Of a stretch of DNA of 64,000 nucleotides, positions 45,777-58,201 are shown piece after piece. How positions within the stretch are numbered: the first letter of the stretch is position 1; each line of letters starts with the position of its first letter. Made by a program: the position numbers and the translations under genes. The notes beneath the pieces were generated by a model. The model had not been told where the DNA came from and ran no database searches. It worked only from the letters and a program-made list of their open reading frames with translations. The DNA is from Symbiotaphrina buchneri (lineage: Eukaryota; Ascomycota; Symbiotaphrinales; Symbiotaphrinaceae), in contig BCIG01000027.1 in the NCBI GenBank assembly GCA_001599915.1, forward strand, positions 248,001-312,000, read 5' to 3'.

Positions 45777-46379
45777 TCAGATGCATTTCCAGCTGCTTTT
45801 GCCCCCCGAGTTCGAATGGTTGCGGCCATGCCTGACATGCAACTTGTCTTCTACCTTGTGGACAACCTTCTTCAACGTCCCCTCGTGGACTTCCTCCAGG
45901 TCATCATCACTCCCTGCTTGACCGGTTGCAACAGCATCGTTTCCGTAATTAGGGGCTGCCTCCTCTCCGTTGGAGATGTCCACGGGCCCCTCCTTGCTTG
46001 CTGGCCGTCGATGGAGGAAGTGCGGCACATGGTAGACATGGTCGTGCAACCGCTCCCGTCTCCGCCCCTCATCGACGAAGGATGCATCCAGGACCGGCTC
46101 TTTGCCCGTTGGATTGCCGAAGCTGTCCGCAGCTAGGATTGCTTCAGGGTGAGGTAGGGTCGTATTTCTGTCTGCCAACACGAAGCAGTAGTGGGGTCAG
46201 CTTAGTTCCGAGGGCCTGGCCGAGGAGCTGGCCGACAGCAACATTTGCGTGGCCAGGCTGTAGACGCACGTACCTTCTGAAAGTGGTTCAGGAAAGCCGG
46301 TATCCCGCTTCGGCTTCTTTGGTTTCTCCGTCTCTTCTACAGGCGGTTGGACCGCGGCGTTGCCGGTGCTGGTTGGCAT
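45777..46379 (-). CDS. Small protein of unknown function, two exons
   Basis: Minus-strand exons 46379-46274 and 46171-45777 give 166 residues. The N-terminus is MPTSTGNAAVQPP then VEETEKPKKPKRD; the join gives PLSE-DRNTTLPHPEAILAA. Further along are FGNPTGKEPVLDASFVDEG, a His-rich stretch HDHVYHVPHFLHRRP and a Lys/His-rich C-terminus ending WKCI. I recognise no domain, membrane segment or signal peptide; it looks mostly disordered. Support comes from a good GTACGT donor, a CAG acceptor and exact frame continuity across a 102-base intron. It could be a spurious model. Confidence 0.5.
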
Positions 46380-47321
46380 CTTGTTGGGAATTCTGGAGCC
46401 GAGCAATGAAGATATTGATATCAGATATGCGGGCGCTGAAGCCGATCGGACAGAGCAAAGTCGTTACTGTCAATTAAGGGCAGAATGCAAGCGCTGGATG
46501 GTGTGTACAGCCGCGGCCCGCGCAGTTGTTTAGGATGATGTTAGGCAGGGTTGTTTGTGGATTATGCCGAGCGGCTATAATGTACAAATTACCATGTCCG
46601 AGTAGGCAGAAGGAAGCTCTGTTGCCCAGCAGCTGCCAACCCAAAGCGAGAGGGGAAGACTGCCAGAGTCACGGCTGCCTCGGGAAAAAGGTCCAGATTG
46701 CAGAGTAACTGATCGAATTCATGGAAGCCATGCACGGCCCCGCAGCCATACGTAAGGGACGCATACCAAGCTTTGATCAGCTGCCTGCTAGTGAAAGCTT
46801 GACCTTCCCGCCGCTTCACCAGATACAGTAATTATTCCTGTGGTTTCCCCAGTCATTCAAGACTCATCCCTTTCGTACTCTACGAAGAAAATATAGCACA
46901 CAGCAAGCAATGATTTGCTCGCTGGAGATGCCCCACTACCTCAGACTCTAGAACGATTTGATTCGGCGGCCCGCGCAGAAACGAATGCTCCTAATTGCTA
47001 TCTGTATCTGCTGACTCCAGATGGGCCACTCAGACATCGATCTACGGGAAAATGCAAACAAAATCCACCAGCTAAGTAGTAGCTACAAAATAAAACGCAA
47101 GTGATCGAATGATGAATTGACAACGGACACGCATGACCCAGCATGGCAGGGCCCTTGCGCTGGCCTCTGCTTCCGTCCAGAAAGCCAACATGAGCCCCCC
47201 AGTGATTATAACATGTATGTAGCAATAATACCAAACCCACAAGCGCCATGCCAACAGATAGCCGCGGTCGCGTCCCTCATTGCGCCCAGGCGTGAGAAAG
47301 GGCTTTTTAGAAGGCGACCCC
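46380..47321. other. Intergenic, unknown gene to FLC channel
   Basis: About 940 bp: upstream region of the small unknown gene and 3' side of the FLC gene. Scattered short frames only. Confidence 0.5.
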
Positions 47322-49627
47322 TCATTTGAACTCCATCATAGGCAAAGTCGGTTGTCGGCCGAGGGAAGGCAACCCCAGATGGCCGTTCTCAGGACTGACG
47401 CTCCGGCCGTGACCATACCCCATTGGTGCTGCGGAACTCACAAGTCCTATTCGGTCCTGGGAATTAGCGCCGGGGCCATTAGACCGAACTCTAGCAGGTG
47501 CCCATCGCCCGTGCTTTGGGGCTTCGGAGACACTGGGAGTCTTCTCTGGGTCGATCAATAACGAGTTACGAGCATCAAGTGGTGTCAGGTCATCAAAATC
47601 TCGAAGTTTTTCTGCACGTCGATCAGCATTTGCATCTATGACAGTCTTTGAGGATACTTACCAGCCTGCTTGCGCCGCCGCAGATGAGGGTTTTCTTTGC
47701 AGAGCACGATGAGTGCATTGATGGCAATCAATATGGCTAGAATTCCGGTCAGGGCGGATTGCACGGCGATCAAAACTATCCCTGTGATAGTCTTGGTGCT
47801 CTGAGAGATGCCCAATTGGTCCACAAACACGAGGATGCAGACGACGGACAGCACTCGAACCACCTGAATGACGATGTTGATCCAGTTCCCTGCTTTGGTG
47901 GCATATGGTCGGTTCCAGATAAGGAGAAGGAACATCAACGACTCGAGGATCAGTTGTCCACCGGTCTGGAAGAGGCCATGGCCGTCGCCACCAGCGATGA
48001 CACAGCCCTTTGCGAACATGTAGATGATGGAAGGGATAAAGATCCACCAAAGGTCCTTCTTGTATTGGTCGTAGAAAAGGCTGTATCTCCGCCAGGTCAC
48101 TTCATCCTCATAGAGCAACGATGCATCGCCTTGCATCTTCCGGTACTTGTGTGCCAGCTGCCAGATGCGGAAAGTGAACCCAAACAAGATTGCCGTGAAG
48201 ACCCCGAGCGTGACACCTGCGAGGACCTTGGCCGCCCATGAATCACCGTTCGTGAACTGATACACACAATACATGGTCCAAATGCCATAGAGCGTGAGTA
48301 TCAAGTTCGTAATGGTGCGAGCCAGTAGGCCCCAGTAACGCTTGCGGAACCCGGTCAGCTTTTTGGGGAATGAGCCAAAGAGGGCCCATGTCTCTAATAT
48401 GACCTTGAACAACAGGATGCCGACGGTGATGGAAGCGACAATAATCGCAAACACCAGCAGGACGGTCATGAAGGTATTCGCCTGAGGGATGGTGAGTTCT
48501 TCGACGAACGCTTGAATTCCTTGAACGACATGCATCACGGTGCCATTGTCGTCGCTGCTTGTGCTGTTGACTGTGGTGCTGGTAGCTGTAGCCCCGCTCT
48601 GGCCAGGCACTGCCACTTCCGTCCCATTGATTGATGTAGATATGTCGCGGACACCCAGAGCGTGGCGGTACCAAGAAGCCAAACCTCGTCTCTTCAAAGT
48701 TGTAGGCGACGATGAGCTGGTCGTGTTCGCATAGACGAGGGTAGCATTTTTTAAATAGTCGTAGCTGTCATCGGTGATATTGCCCCCAGTGGTCGCCCTG
48801 AAGTTGTCGATAGACGTTTGGACGCCGGACCAGGGGACCAATAGACCACTGAAAGCAAAGTTCTGCGTGAAGCTCCGGTAGACAGAGGGATAGTTCACCG
48901 AGAGCATGCCACTCATTGCTATCGACTGGAAGAAACCGAAGGTTTGCCCAAAGCTTGGACTGGGTGCCACAGTGCCGGCCGCCGCACCACCAGCTGACAG
49001 TCCAGAAAGGACCAAGGAGCTGCCAGCTATACCGGCTGCGACGTAGGACAAAGCGGGGACCGCAAGCGTCTTGCCATTACTAAAATCCGCAGATACGCAG
49101 GAAAGTTTGTCTCCACTGTCTGCAGCCAGGAGCTCAATGACCACTTCACCTTCCAGGTTGGGTATCGAGAACGCAATGGAAGGTATCATGCTGGCATATT
49201 GTGCTGGAATGGACTCGGATCCTTGAGCAGCAAAATTACCGGCAGGCACTGCATTCAGTTTCAAGTCAGCCACCAACGAGTCAACTTGTCGTGGACATTC
49301 GAACTTACGTGGACAAAGTTCTGGCACCAACGTATCCAGTTCACAAGGATCGAAAGCTTTGGAGTACACCTGTTTGCCGTAGACGCTCACCGTCAATGAA
49401 GCGGTAACGTTCTGGACCTCCTGGCTGGTGCCAGAAACGTCGAACACGACAGTGCTGTCGGATCGGTTATACTGTACATCCACATTCTGGACTGTAACTG
49501 TAGGGTTATCTATACAGGCCGAAAAGCCTGTGCTGGTAAGTAGATCCGAACTCAGGACTCTGGCCGGCAGAGTCGTGAGCCAGATACAGGCCACGAGCGA
49601 GATATAAAAAGAGCGTGATGATCCCAT
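47322..49627 (-). CDS. FLC/TRP-like membrane protein (ML-like domain plus TRP channel domain)
   Basis: Fungal FLC family (yeast Flc1-3, fission yeast Pkd2), membrane proteins tied to calcium handling, cell-wall upkeep and haem/FAD import in the ER or plasma membrane. Minus-strand exons 49627-47662 and 47611-47322 give 751 residues. A signal peptide (about 1-27) precedes a luminal ML-like domain (about 28-170) with paired cysteines (FSACIDNPTV, FDPCELDTLVPELCP, FECP). After a Ser/Thr-rich linker come about nine membrane segments with family motifs: PSVYRSFTQNFAFSGL, FKVILETWALFG, YDQYKKDLWW and LLIWNRPYATKAGNW. The C-terminal tail, joined by the intron, is cytosolic and rich in Ser/Pro/Gly (SVSEAPKHGRWAPARVRSNG). 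Which of the FLC paralogues it matches cannot be said. Confidence 0.9.
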
Positions 49628-51023
49628 TGTGCCGGACCGCTACGTGGTGCACTTCCCCCTTTCCACCCTTGGTAGCTGTCTCCCACTTCCGAGCTGTAGC
49701 TGGCGTGTATCTTCCAACGAATTCAATACATTTGAAAAAATGTTTTTATAGTGTCTGTCTCCTGTTGGACGGCGGGGGTTATAACGATTGAGTGGTTGAT
49801 GATAGCCAGATGAATGTTGGACGACGGCGGAGAGATGTACCAGAGATGGGTATAAGACAAGATGCTGAGACAAAAAAAGAGTGGAACGCTTTGCTGCAAC
49901 GCTATATGCTTTGACTGATGCTGTAGAGAGTGAAATGCCGGAGTTACGTAGATATGATAATAGGGACTGTATGCGGACGGGATGAGCAAAGCCAGTAAAA
50001 GGAACGATGGAGGTTGTGAACTGGAAAGCTGGAAGGAAGGAAGGAAATGAGGGAGAGCGTAGAGCTGCAGGGATGGTGGTTTTAGACCAAAGGAGAGACG
50101 AGACAAGATGAACATGAAGCGGCGAAGCCAGGGACTCGACGAATTAGGAGTTACGGATGAGCACCTTCCATTACCATTATTGGCCAAGACAGGGGGTATG
50201 AGACAGGGGTTCAAGCTCTAGTACAAGCGGAGGAGTAGCTACGAAGTAACCCATACGCGCAAGTCCACTTTGACTTTTACCCTTTACCCTTAGTTATTGT
50301 TCTTATCCTCGTTTCGTACCTTGGATAGTCTCTTCTGAGTCCTGACAGTTGCGCCATTACTTCAAAATAATATGAGATGAGGACGTAGGTCGAAGGTCGT
50401 CGCCGCCTGGGATTCTGTCCAAAGGGAGCTGGAGCTGGAAACTCGTATCGCTGCTGTAAGTGCTACCCCGTAGCGCCTCCAAAAGAGCAACAGACAGCCA
50501 ATAAACGGTCACCCGTAGTTGCAAGCCACCCGCCGTCCCTGACACTACTATCCCTTGTACCCACAACCGATTACGACTAGGTACTGTAGGTACTCGTACT
50601 TCACTCCTTAGCTAAGGTACCCGTAGCTGCATTTGATCCAGTACGGTAAACGGGTATGGTACTCATCCCCGGAGCTACGACGACTCGTCGCAGCTCGAAT
50701 GTTGTGGTCCTTCTGGTTCGAGCATTGCACACGACTCTCAATGTAGAGGACTAGTAGTAGTATCCATATCTCGCCTTCCTTTTTGACATGTACAACTGCT
50801 TCCACAAAGCGAATGCTACCGGTGCCGCCATTTCCGTGTTCAGTTTTCTTCAACATCATCGTCATGATATCCTTGCTTCTAGCAACAGATATGGAATTCA
50901 CATTAATCGTGGACAGGATAGGAAGTTATATGCTGATATCGTCATAACCACTGCTGGACCACCCCATGCCAAAAGCATTGCCTAAACTCTTCAAACTCCA
51001 GCCAAGCCTCAGAAAGAAAACAC
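49628..51023. other. Intergenic, FLC upstream and DPB2 3' side
   Basis: About 1.4 kb. It includes ACTAGGTACTGTAGGTACTCG and TTAGCTAAGGTACCCG near 50575-50620, further examples of the recurring GGTAC motif. No coding region supported. Confidence 0.45.
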
Positions 51024-53495
51024 TTAGAACACCGACTCCCTGACCTTGCCCTTCCGGATGTTGATATCGTACTCAACCCATCTCGCTACCGACCTCCTTC
51101 CCGCCGGCACAAATTGTCCCGGATTCATCACATGGCATCCTTCGTACGTCACCGTGAAGGCCGGGGCGTCGACGTCCGCCAGTACCATGGCCGTTGGCAG
51201 CGGATACAGTTGCAAAGCATTTGCATAATCCCACAGAACCGGGCGCGTCGATAGCGGGAACGGAGATAGATATCCTTGGTCCAAGATCGTCTTGACAAGC
51301 TTGCGTGCGGTGCGGACGTCGTTAGAAAGCATACCTGCCTCACCATCGGCGCCGGTATTAGGCTGCTGGGATTCAGCTTCTTGCACTTCTGCGTCAACCT
51401 CCATTACAGGTCCATTTCGGTCAGGCATTTCGCCGTCCGCCGTCTCCGGCTCGTTGTTGGCTCCTGACATGACGATGTCTTCCTCCACTGCTTCCGTTGT
51501 GTCTGGCTTCGACTGATTGAACCGAACCGCATTCCGACGCAGCCTGCCCAGGACATCGTCGCGGAACAGGACCAACTCATGTATTGGGCCGAAGAGGCTG
51601 AGTCGTGATGGGTTGGTTGTCCATATAGCTTCACCGGTGGGTTTCCTCCCTGTGGCTCTTTCTGCTTCAGCTTGCGCTACCGCAAACGCCCGCTTTATCC
51701 GGGAGGTGAAAAGTTCAGGAACCCCTTTGCGGGGAATTGCTGTAGCCGCTCCCGCAGAAAATGCCGACGCCCAAGGGTCATTGTCGCCGGGAACGAAGAT
51801 GAAACTCGAATTTTGTAGCAGGGAAGGATAGTCGGAGAGGACCGCCGCCAACGAATCGAAGTATTCTTTATATTCGATGCTACCGCCGCTGCCACCGCCT
51901 GCCATGACTGCATGTCGTACAAAGTTGCCCAGGAATACGAAGGCCATTGGCGTGCTTGCTTCGGATTCTACCGCATAGGTACCGAGGACTTTCCGGAGCG
52001 CTTCCAATATTTTCGGCCGATCCAGGTTGACCTCCCCTATGATGACAATTCGAGCCCGTCCTTCCTCCGTATCCTCGTTCGCGGCTTTGGCTAGGATCCT
52101 CTGCTCCATCCTCCGCATCCTGGACCCCATGGCGCGCTCGCTGCCTACCCCCAGAAAGTCGACCCACCCAAAACCTCCGCCTGCTGGTAGAGACGAGTCT
52201 GTGGCGGAGCCTTTGATGCCTAGGGAGGCCTCTCTGCGTTCACAAGGCGGTCCGCCAATGGAAAAAGCGATGAATTTCCCGCCTATTGTGCCGCCCACTC
52301 CACCGGTTTCACCCAGTCCTCCTCCATTCGAACTATAATCTTCTTCGTAAATTCCGTCAACCAAGACAATCATCCCTGGTGTGAACCAAGCGCCATCTTC
52401 AGGCACATCCTTAGCGTGTTGTAGATCGAGTGAAATGCTACCGGTCAAGTCGGTTAGGGCGAGCTTTCCGGTTGGTGACATGATGAGCATTGCCAGCAAA
52501 AGGTGACTACTTCCACTGCGGCCCAGTAGATTGGCAATTGGAGTCAGCTTGTATGACTGCTGGGAGATGGGTATGTTAGAATCTGCTCGTTGCAATGTCC
52601 TTTTCTTCATGCCGAACGTAGGTGTCTGAAATGCCTCGTTCCGAAGTAGACGTTGATGTACGAGGTTATAACGATTCCTAAACAGATGAGTTGTATGAGC
52701 TGCCGGAGAGAAGAGAGAGCGTGGCAAGGTGGACCTTGATATGTCATTAGCATTCGCTCAACAGAGGGTCCAAGGTATCGTTCACTTTTCGAAATGCTTT
52801 TTTGCAACATTGTATACAAGCCTTGGCTGCTCGAATCCCCCGATCATGGTAAGCCACCTTCTGGGATCCAATCCCTCCTCTCGCTCGTCATCGTCATCGA
52901 CATCCAGGGAGGATATGCCCAAGCTTGTCTGACTATCCTCCCGCCCCAGCAGTCCAGGCCTGCCCCGGACATCATTCGGCAACACGGTTCCAGCGTCACT
53001 GTCCAGGGCAAAACTGGATTGCCTGCTAAGGTTCCGGGATTGCACCACTCGCCCGCCGACCATGCAGCCCTCTATGTTCTTCAAGATGTGTGCTAGGTCG
53101 TCACCCTCGCCAGCGACGATGACTCCACCGCCATTCTTCTTCCACATCCTCGCCGCCTCTTCCAATACCTTTTCCGCAAGGCCTTCCTCTCTCCATCCTG
53201 ATCCGCAGTGCCTGCCTATAAAGCTAGCCAGCGCCTGAAGTGCCGAAGATGTTAGGGTAAGATTGTGTTTCTTTGTGAACACCCGGAATGCGACTGGTCG
53301 GAGCGTCGGTGGAGGTAGTAGGACAGGGAGGACGGTAGAATTGGAAGCATGGTGTGTAGTCGTTGGGCTTTTGACAGGGTGTACTGGAGTGCCAAAAGCA
53401 GGGGAAGAGGATGGTATCGGATTCGAAGGTGCAGAAGTCAGGTTGGGTTGGAATATGGGCGCAGTACGCGCATGCGCTTGATTTTGTCGGCTCAT
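51024..53495 (-). CDS. DPB2: DNA polymerase epsilon subunit B, DPB2
   Basis: Second-largest subunit of the leading-strand polymerase; links Pol2 to GINS. Minus-strand exons 53495-52786 and 52734-51024 give 806 residues. The N-terminus is Pro/Ser/Thr-rich, followed by a helical domain (FTKKHNLTLTSSALQALASF) like the family's N-terminal domain. The C-terminal half has the OB-fold (ANLLGRSGSSHLLLAMLIMS, LTGSISLDL) and the inactive calcineurin-like phosphoesterase fold: RIVIIGEVNLDRPKILEAL, AFVFLGNF, SSFIFVPGDNDPW. A Gly/Ser-rich insert and an acidic insert (about 560-620) are lineage extras. The protein ends DINIRKGKVRESVF. It is divergent from the NASP gene with 468 bp between starts. Confidence 0.94.
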
Positions 53496-53963
53496 AATAA
53501 GTGCTGGTCGACCAAGAGAGAGAAAGGTTCAATTGCACGGGTCAATTGTTAGATCGACCTCATTGCATCTTCATGTTTGGCGGCGGTTTATCTCCCATGT
53601 AAATTGTTGTACATGCACGGGGTAGCATCTCAAATGGCCCGTCACGCTTGGAGTTGGTGGACGCGCCCTGGCGCCTCGGCACGCGTTCGGTCACAGCGCG
53701 TGTGCAGGCCTGCGCACGACGTACAGAGACAACGAGTGGGTTTGGCCTCCAGACTCAGTTCAAAAATATCCTTCCATCTCCCACTCTGTTCAACTTGCGC
53801 CCGGACGGCTTTCACCAAGACTTTCCTCTTCCTGGTCCGCAGCGTCACAGATCCACGATATACTCCGTAATTGGCTTGTCGCAAGTTGACGCAGAACCCA
53901 TCTGGACCACTCAGGCTGAAATCCAAGGCTTCTTAGCTCTCAGCAGACCCGAGGGCCTTTGCG
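53496..53963. promoter_or_regulatory. Shared DPB2/NASP promoter region with an MCB-like box
   Basis: 468 bp between two divergent start codons. ACGCGT, the MluI cell-cycle box bound by MBF (Mbp1/Swi6) at G1/S genes, lies at 53681-53686. Two related GC-rich cores are nearby: GGACGCGCCC at about 53659 and CAGCGCGTGTG at about 53695. Open frames across this region lack domains. The binding role is inferred. Confidence 0.55.
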
Positions 53964-55441
53964 ATGACGGAAGTTACAACTGCCCCAGCTGCCAGTGACC
54001 AGCAGACGCAGCTCGCCGAGCTCTGCGCTCAGGCTACCTTGCAGTATTCCATCAAGAATTATGCTGCCGCTGCCGAGCTCTACGCGCAAGCTACAGAACT
54101 GCAGGCCCTCATCAACGGCGAATTAGCCACCCAGAACGCAGATCTACTATATCAGTACGGGAGGTGCTTATATCACGTCGGAGTGAGCAAAAGCGACGTG
54201 CTAGGCGGCAGGGTTGCTGGGGAACAGGACGCAGACAAAGGCGAGAAACCAGTGAAGAAGGCGGGGGGAAGTTCAAAGACAGCGGCGGACCAGACTACAA
54301 ACGGGGAAGACCGTATCGCAGAGGAGGTGGTCACACGAGCTGTTGAAGAGAAGGACAGCATCGATGCAGAGAAGGAGAAGGAGGCCGTGGCGAACAAGCC
54401 ATACTTCCAGTTCACCGGGGACGAGAATTTCGATGACTCTGAGGATGAAGAGGGCGAGGGAGAAGAGGCCGGAGCTGAAGAGGAGGAGGTGCAAGAAGAT
54501 GACTTTGCCAATGCCTACGAAGCGCTTGATCTCGCACGGGTACTATTTGAGAGGAGGATTGAGGAGCTACAAGGAGAGGATAAAGGGAAAGGGAAGATTG
54601 GAGAAGAGTCGGATCAAGTGAGACAACTCAAGGAGCGCCTGGCGGACACACGTGATCTACAGGCGGAGATATCTTTAGAGAACGAACAGTTTCCAAACGC
54701 AGTCACGGACTTCAAAGCTGCCTTGGTACTGAAGCAAGGATTGTTCCCGAAGGAATCAAGCCTCATCGCGGAAGCGCATTACAAGCTGTCGCTAGCACTA
54801 GAATTTGCGTCGGTCACTACACAAAAGACGGAGGATGGCCAGCCCGATGACAGCAAGGACGCCACAGTCGATGAGGCCATGCGGGAAGAAGCGGCCAAGG
54901 AGATGGAGGCGGCGATACAAAGTTGCAAGCTGCGGGTCAAGCAAGAAGAGTCGCAACTGGCCTCAGGAGACTCCAAGGAAGGCAATGACAAGAAGAAGAA
55001 GGTCACGCAGGAAAGCATAGACGACGTCAAGGAAATGATTGCAGATATGGAACAGCGGGTAAGTCCTGCTCGCCAAACTAAAAGGAGAAGCTGTTGACCC
55101 CAATCCAGCTCGTCGAGTTACGGAAAGCCCCCATGTCAGTCGCGGGTGCAACTGGACCTGCGGGTGCACCCGATGGTACAGATCCTTTGAGCGGCATTCT
55201 AGGCTCCATTCTGGGCGAGTCGCCGGCTGCACAGAAAGCCCGGATCGAGGAAGCAACCAAGACGGCCAACGACCTGACCGGGCTCGTCCGAAAGAAGAAG
55301 CCTGCTGCGGACGAGAAGCACGCAGCGACAGACCTGCCGCGTGAGAACGGCGTGAACGGACAGGCGCAGGGTAAGCGCAAGGTGGAGGTCATGGACGAAG
55401 GAGAGGATGTCCGGCTGGGCAAAAAGTCCAGGGCCGAGTAG
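53964..55441 (+). CDS. NASP-family histone chaperone (SHNi-TPR; Sim3/Hif1 type)
   Basis: Nuclear chaperone for histone H3-H4, including CENP-A in fission yeast (Sim3). Exons 53964-55058 and 55109-55441 give 475 residues. First TPR-like helices at about 18-75 (LCAQATLQYSIKNYAAAAEL, YQYGRCLYHVG) are split from the next by a charged insert with an acidic run at about 157-180 (DDSEDEEGEGEEAG, EEEEVQEDD), as in NASP. The SHNi-TPR motif lies at about 240-285 (LENEQFPNAVTDFKAALVLK, YKLSLALEFA). A coiled-coil-like segment and a C-terminal basic tail with KRKVEV and GKKSRAE, a likely nuclear signal, follow. Splicing at CAGCGG|GTAAGT joins MEQR-LVELRK, the family's usual order. Confidence 0.92.
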
Positions 55442-55833
55442 TGGAGAATCGTGACCAGAAAACTAGGAGAATGTTTCTCATCAAGGGTTGAGGCGCACTG
55501 GCGTTTCGGGGACATAGGTTCTGGCATCAGGACGGCTTACTACCACTTAGATCTAATGGCCCTTTCCTGAATAGCTAGGGAGAGAGGCCCGGCGTTGGAG
55601 ATGGCGCGGCCAAAGAATGCAAATACATCTAATTCATTATGAGGCCAAAAAGAAAAGGCGTCTTGGGTCTCAATCTGGCTCCCCAGTGGCCCATTGGTAT
55701 CTTGAAAATTATCATGAATCTGAACCTGCAAAAAATATCTGACATAATCAAGCATCAGAGCCCCAAACTCCGTCTATATAGCCCAAGCACTAAATTGTAA
55801 GACATGAATAACAACGGAATGGTTCTGACCACT
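55442..55833. other. Intergenic between convergent NASP and GH128 genes
   Basis: 392 bp between the two stop codons. No gene supported. Confidence 0.5.
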
Positions 55834-56788
55834 TTATAGTATGATGCAGAGGGATATCGTCGCCACCAACACCGACCAGCCAGCGAACATAACACCGCGA
55901 GCAGGCGCGGCGCTCTTAATAACGATATTGCGGCCCATGTACCATTGGCCAAGCTGGGTCAGCGTCCCGGTGTTGGTGAGGAAGGCTGCATTCGCGCCGA
56001 CGTTCGAGACATTGGCGCGGAAGGCACCAAAATACGAGTAATGCGTGATGTTGCTGGTGAGGGACAAGGTCAGTATCATCTCAACGTTATAACCGCGTCA
56101 GAACTCACTCATTGCCTTCCATATAGTCTATCGTTTGATTAAAGAACGCCTCGGTATCAGCCAGCGTCTGGTCCGGGTATCCATACTCGGTCACCCAGAC
56201 AGACATGTTGGGATACGTGTTCTGCACTTGCTCCAGGTGGGAGACAAAACCCTCGTAATTGCCGTACCAGTGGACGGGGATGAAGTCGGCCGAGCAGTTT
56301 CCATTGCATGCGGTGAAGAATTCTTGCAGCCAGGTCCAACCCGAATAGCCGCCCGTCACTGCCGGGGCTCCTAGCTTGATGCCTTGTTGTGCCAGAGGGG
56401 CAATCTCTCGCACCCATGTCTGGGCGGCGAGGGTCGGGTCCACGTTGCTGCCTCCACTGTCGACACCGTCGGGCTCATTGAAGCTCAGCACATAGCTAAT
56501 ATTGAAACCTTCTTGATTCTGCGCCTGGACGGTGCTCACGAAGGATGTGTCCGAGGTGCTGGGGGGCGCGCCCCAGAGCATGGGCACGAACTGGAAGCTG
56601 CTGTTGTCTGAATACTGCACCGACGGGGTGGCGCCGTAGTTGTAGTACCAAGACAGGTCGCCTTCCTCCCAGATCCTGTAGTCGTTCGGGAAATCCGAAT
56701 CGGGGACAAAGACGAGTCCTCGTTTGGAAGAGGCGGCGGCTAGGCCGATGAGCGCCGCAGCCGCACTGTAGAGAGAGATCGGGCCCAT
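55834..56788 (-). CDS. GH128 glycoside hydrolase (beta-1,3-glucanase), likely GPI-anchored
   Basis: Secreted cell-wall glucanase of the Asl1-like/GH128 family. Minus-strand exons 56788-56109 and 56053-55834 give 299 residues. A signal peptide (about 1-20, MGPISLYSAAAALIGLAAAS) is followed by KRGLVF, typical of the mature start. The barrel's catalytic pair is Glu105 in SFNEPD and Glu201 in WVTEYGYP. Other family marks are YNYGATPS, FVPMLWG, GGSNVDPTLAAQTW, LGAPAVTGGYSG and FIPVHWYG. The second exon gives YSYFGAFR and ends in a hydrophobic tail after a small-residue stretch (SAAPARGVMFAGWSVL), suggesting a GPI anchor. Substrate from family; anchor inferred. Confidence 0.92.
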
Positions 56789-58201
56789 TTGTTTGATGGC
56801 GTGATCGATCAGGGGCTTTGTCGCCAGCAATTTATGCAACGAAAAGAACAGTACCCTAGGAAGAGCCGACGGGCTCACTGAACAGACACGACGCAAACAC
56901 AGAGATGTCTCTCCATCTATCAATCAATGACGGGCAGGCGTTGGATACTGTTTGGTTTGCTGTCGGTGTACAGGATGGAGGAAGGGAAAACGAAGGAAGA
57001 AAAAAAGGAAGAGAAAAGGTCCGGTCCAGGGTGTTTGCAGGAACAAAATGAGCTGAGAGTAGGGTGCGAGGCAAGCAAGGCTGTGTGTACGGAGTGTTTT
57101 CGTGGTGTGGGTGCATTCGAGGGTCCAGACTGACAGGCACGCACACCCTACACCGAGGGAATCATGACATGTCGCACAAGAGCACAAGCTTGTTCCGGAC
57201 GGAGAAGGACGAGCCATGGCCCACCAGCTCGTTTCCACGGTTTCGTCGGTGCTTTGCCTGAACCATCGACGGCAAACACACCGGAGATTCCATCTGGACT
57301 GCGTCTGGTATGTGTCCGGTACTTGGAGTATGCGCTTGGTGGAGACAACAACTCGCCGGAGTGGGCATAGTGGCCATGATGGGCGGGTGCCAAGTCGTGA
57401 TAAGCATTTTGAGCCATCCGACGAAAATGGGGGTTTAGGGTAAGTGCGATAAATGCCAGGTAAAGTTGGGACGCCTGAAGTAGAAAGTGGTAAGGTGAGG
57501 ATTGGCACTGGGTGTCTGGAACTTCTTCTAACTTTCGCACTTCCTTCGTCCCTTTCCCTTTCCGTTTCCCGTTTCCGTTTCCGCTCGGCTCATTCCTCCC
57601 TAAATCCTAAATACCCCCTACAGTACCGCCAAGAACCGCACGTGGAGAGCCGGTAAGCAAGCCAGCGAACCAGGGCAGACAATGCCGATACCGAAGCCAC
57701 CACCACTCCACGAACGACACTGTACAGGCCACTGAGGGCGCAATGCACAGGGCAATCTACAGTCCGGGCTATACTTTGACCCCGGATGTGGCGCACGAGA
57801 CTAGCAATAAGAAGGGAATCATAGAGAAGAGAGAGCAAAAATTCTCCGCAGATAGGTTGGCCAGTGGCACTAGAGCACTTTCAGATTTCTTTTTTTGGAC
57901 TATGGTACAGCGCATGAGGTCCAGATCAGCATCCGAAGCTATGAAATCCTCTTACCCATGAGGCATATGTGTGGAGAAAAACCAGGACAAACGCAGAGGG
58001 AAGAAAACCGAGAGATCGGCCTCCAGACTCCCACCAACGGCCAGGACCTAGACCTAGCCCTAGCCAGACAATGGACCGCTCAAAGCAAAGCCAATGATTG
58101 ACCTGCGCCCAAAACGAAGATTGGAGCCAAGCAAAGAAAGGAGAGGGCAATCGAAAGAGATATTAATAATTATTGAGAGGCCCGGACCAAGATACCGGAT
58201 G
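56789..58201. other. Intergenic, GH128 upstream to HRP1 3' end
   Basis: About 1.4 kb. It includes the pyrimidine tract TTTCCCTTTCCGTTTCCCG near 57555 and the weak coding candidate at 57148-57417. Long overlapping frames on both strands are otherwise without domains. Confidence 0.4.
57148..57417 (-). CDS. Weak candidate for a small gene or first exon
   Basis: 89 codons on the minus strand starting MAQNAYHDLAPAHHGHYAHS and continuing with GELLSPPSAYSKYRTHTRRS. The composition (Tyr, His, Ser, Pro) and a GTGGGC donor after KRAG (near 57216) look protein-like, but no second exon or known domain was found. It could equally be leader sequence of a neighbouring transcript. Confidence 0.2.
   Translation of the reverse strand: MAQNAYHDLAPAHHGHYAHSGELLSPPSAYSKYRTHTRRSPDGISGVFAVDGSGKAPTKPWKRAGGPWLVLLRPEQACALVRHVMIPSV

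Noticed and set aside
52027-52338. Phosphatase activity for the DPB2 calcineurin-like fold
   Set aside because: The polymerase B-subunit family has lost the metal-binding residues; the sequence follows that pattern, so it is a structural fold only.
56924-57508. 194-codon frame upstream of the GH128 gene
   Set aside because: No domain, contains Cys/Trp/Ser-rich mixed sequence and overlaps the other weak candidate in a different frame.
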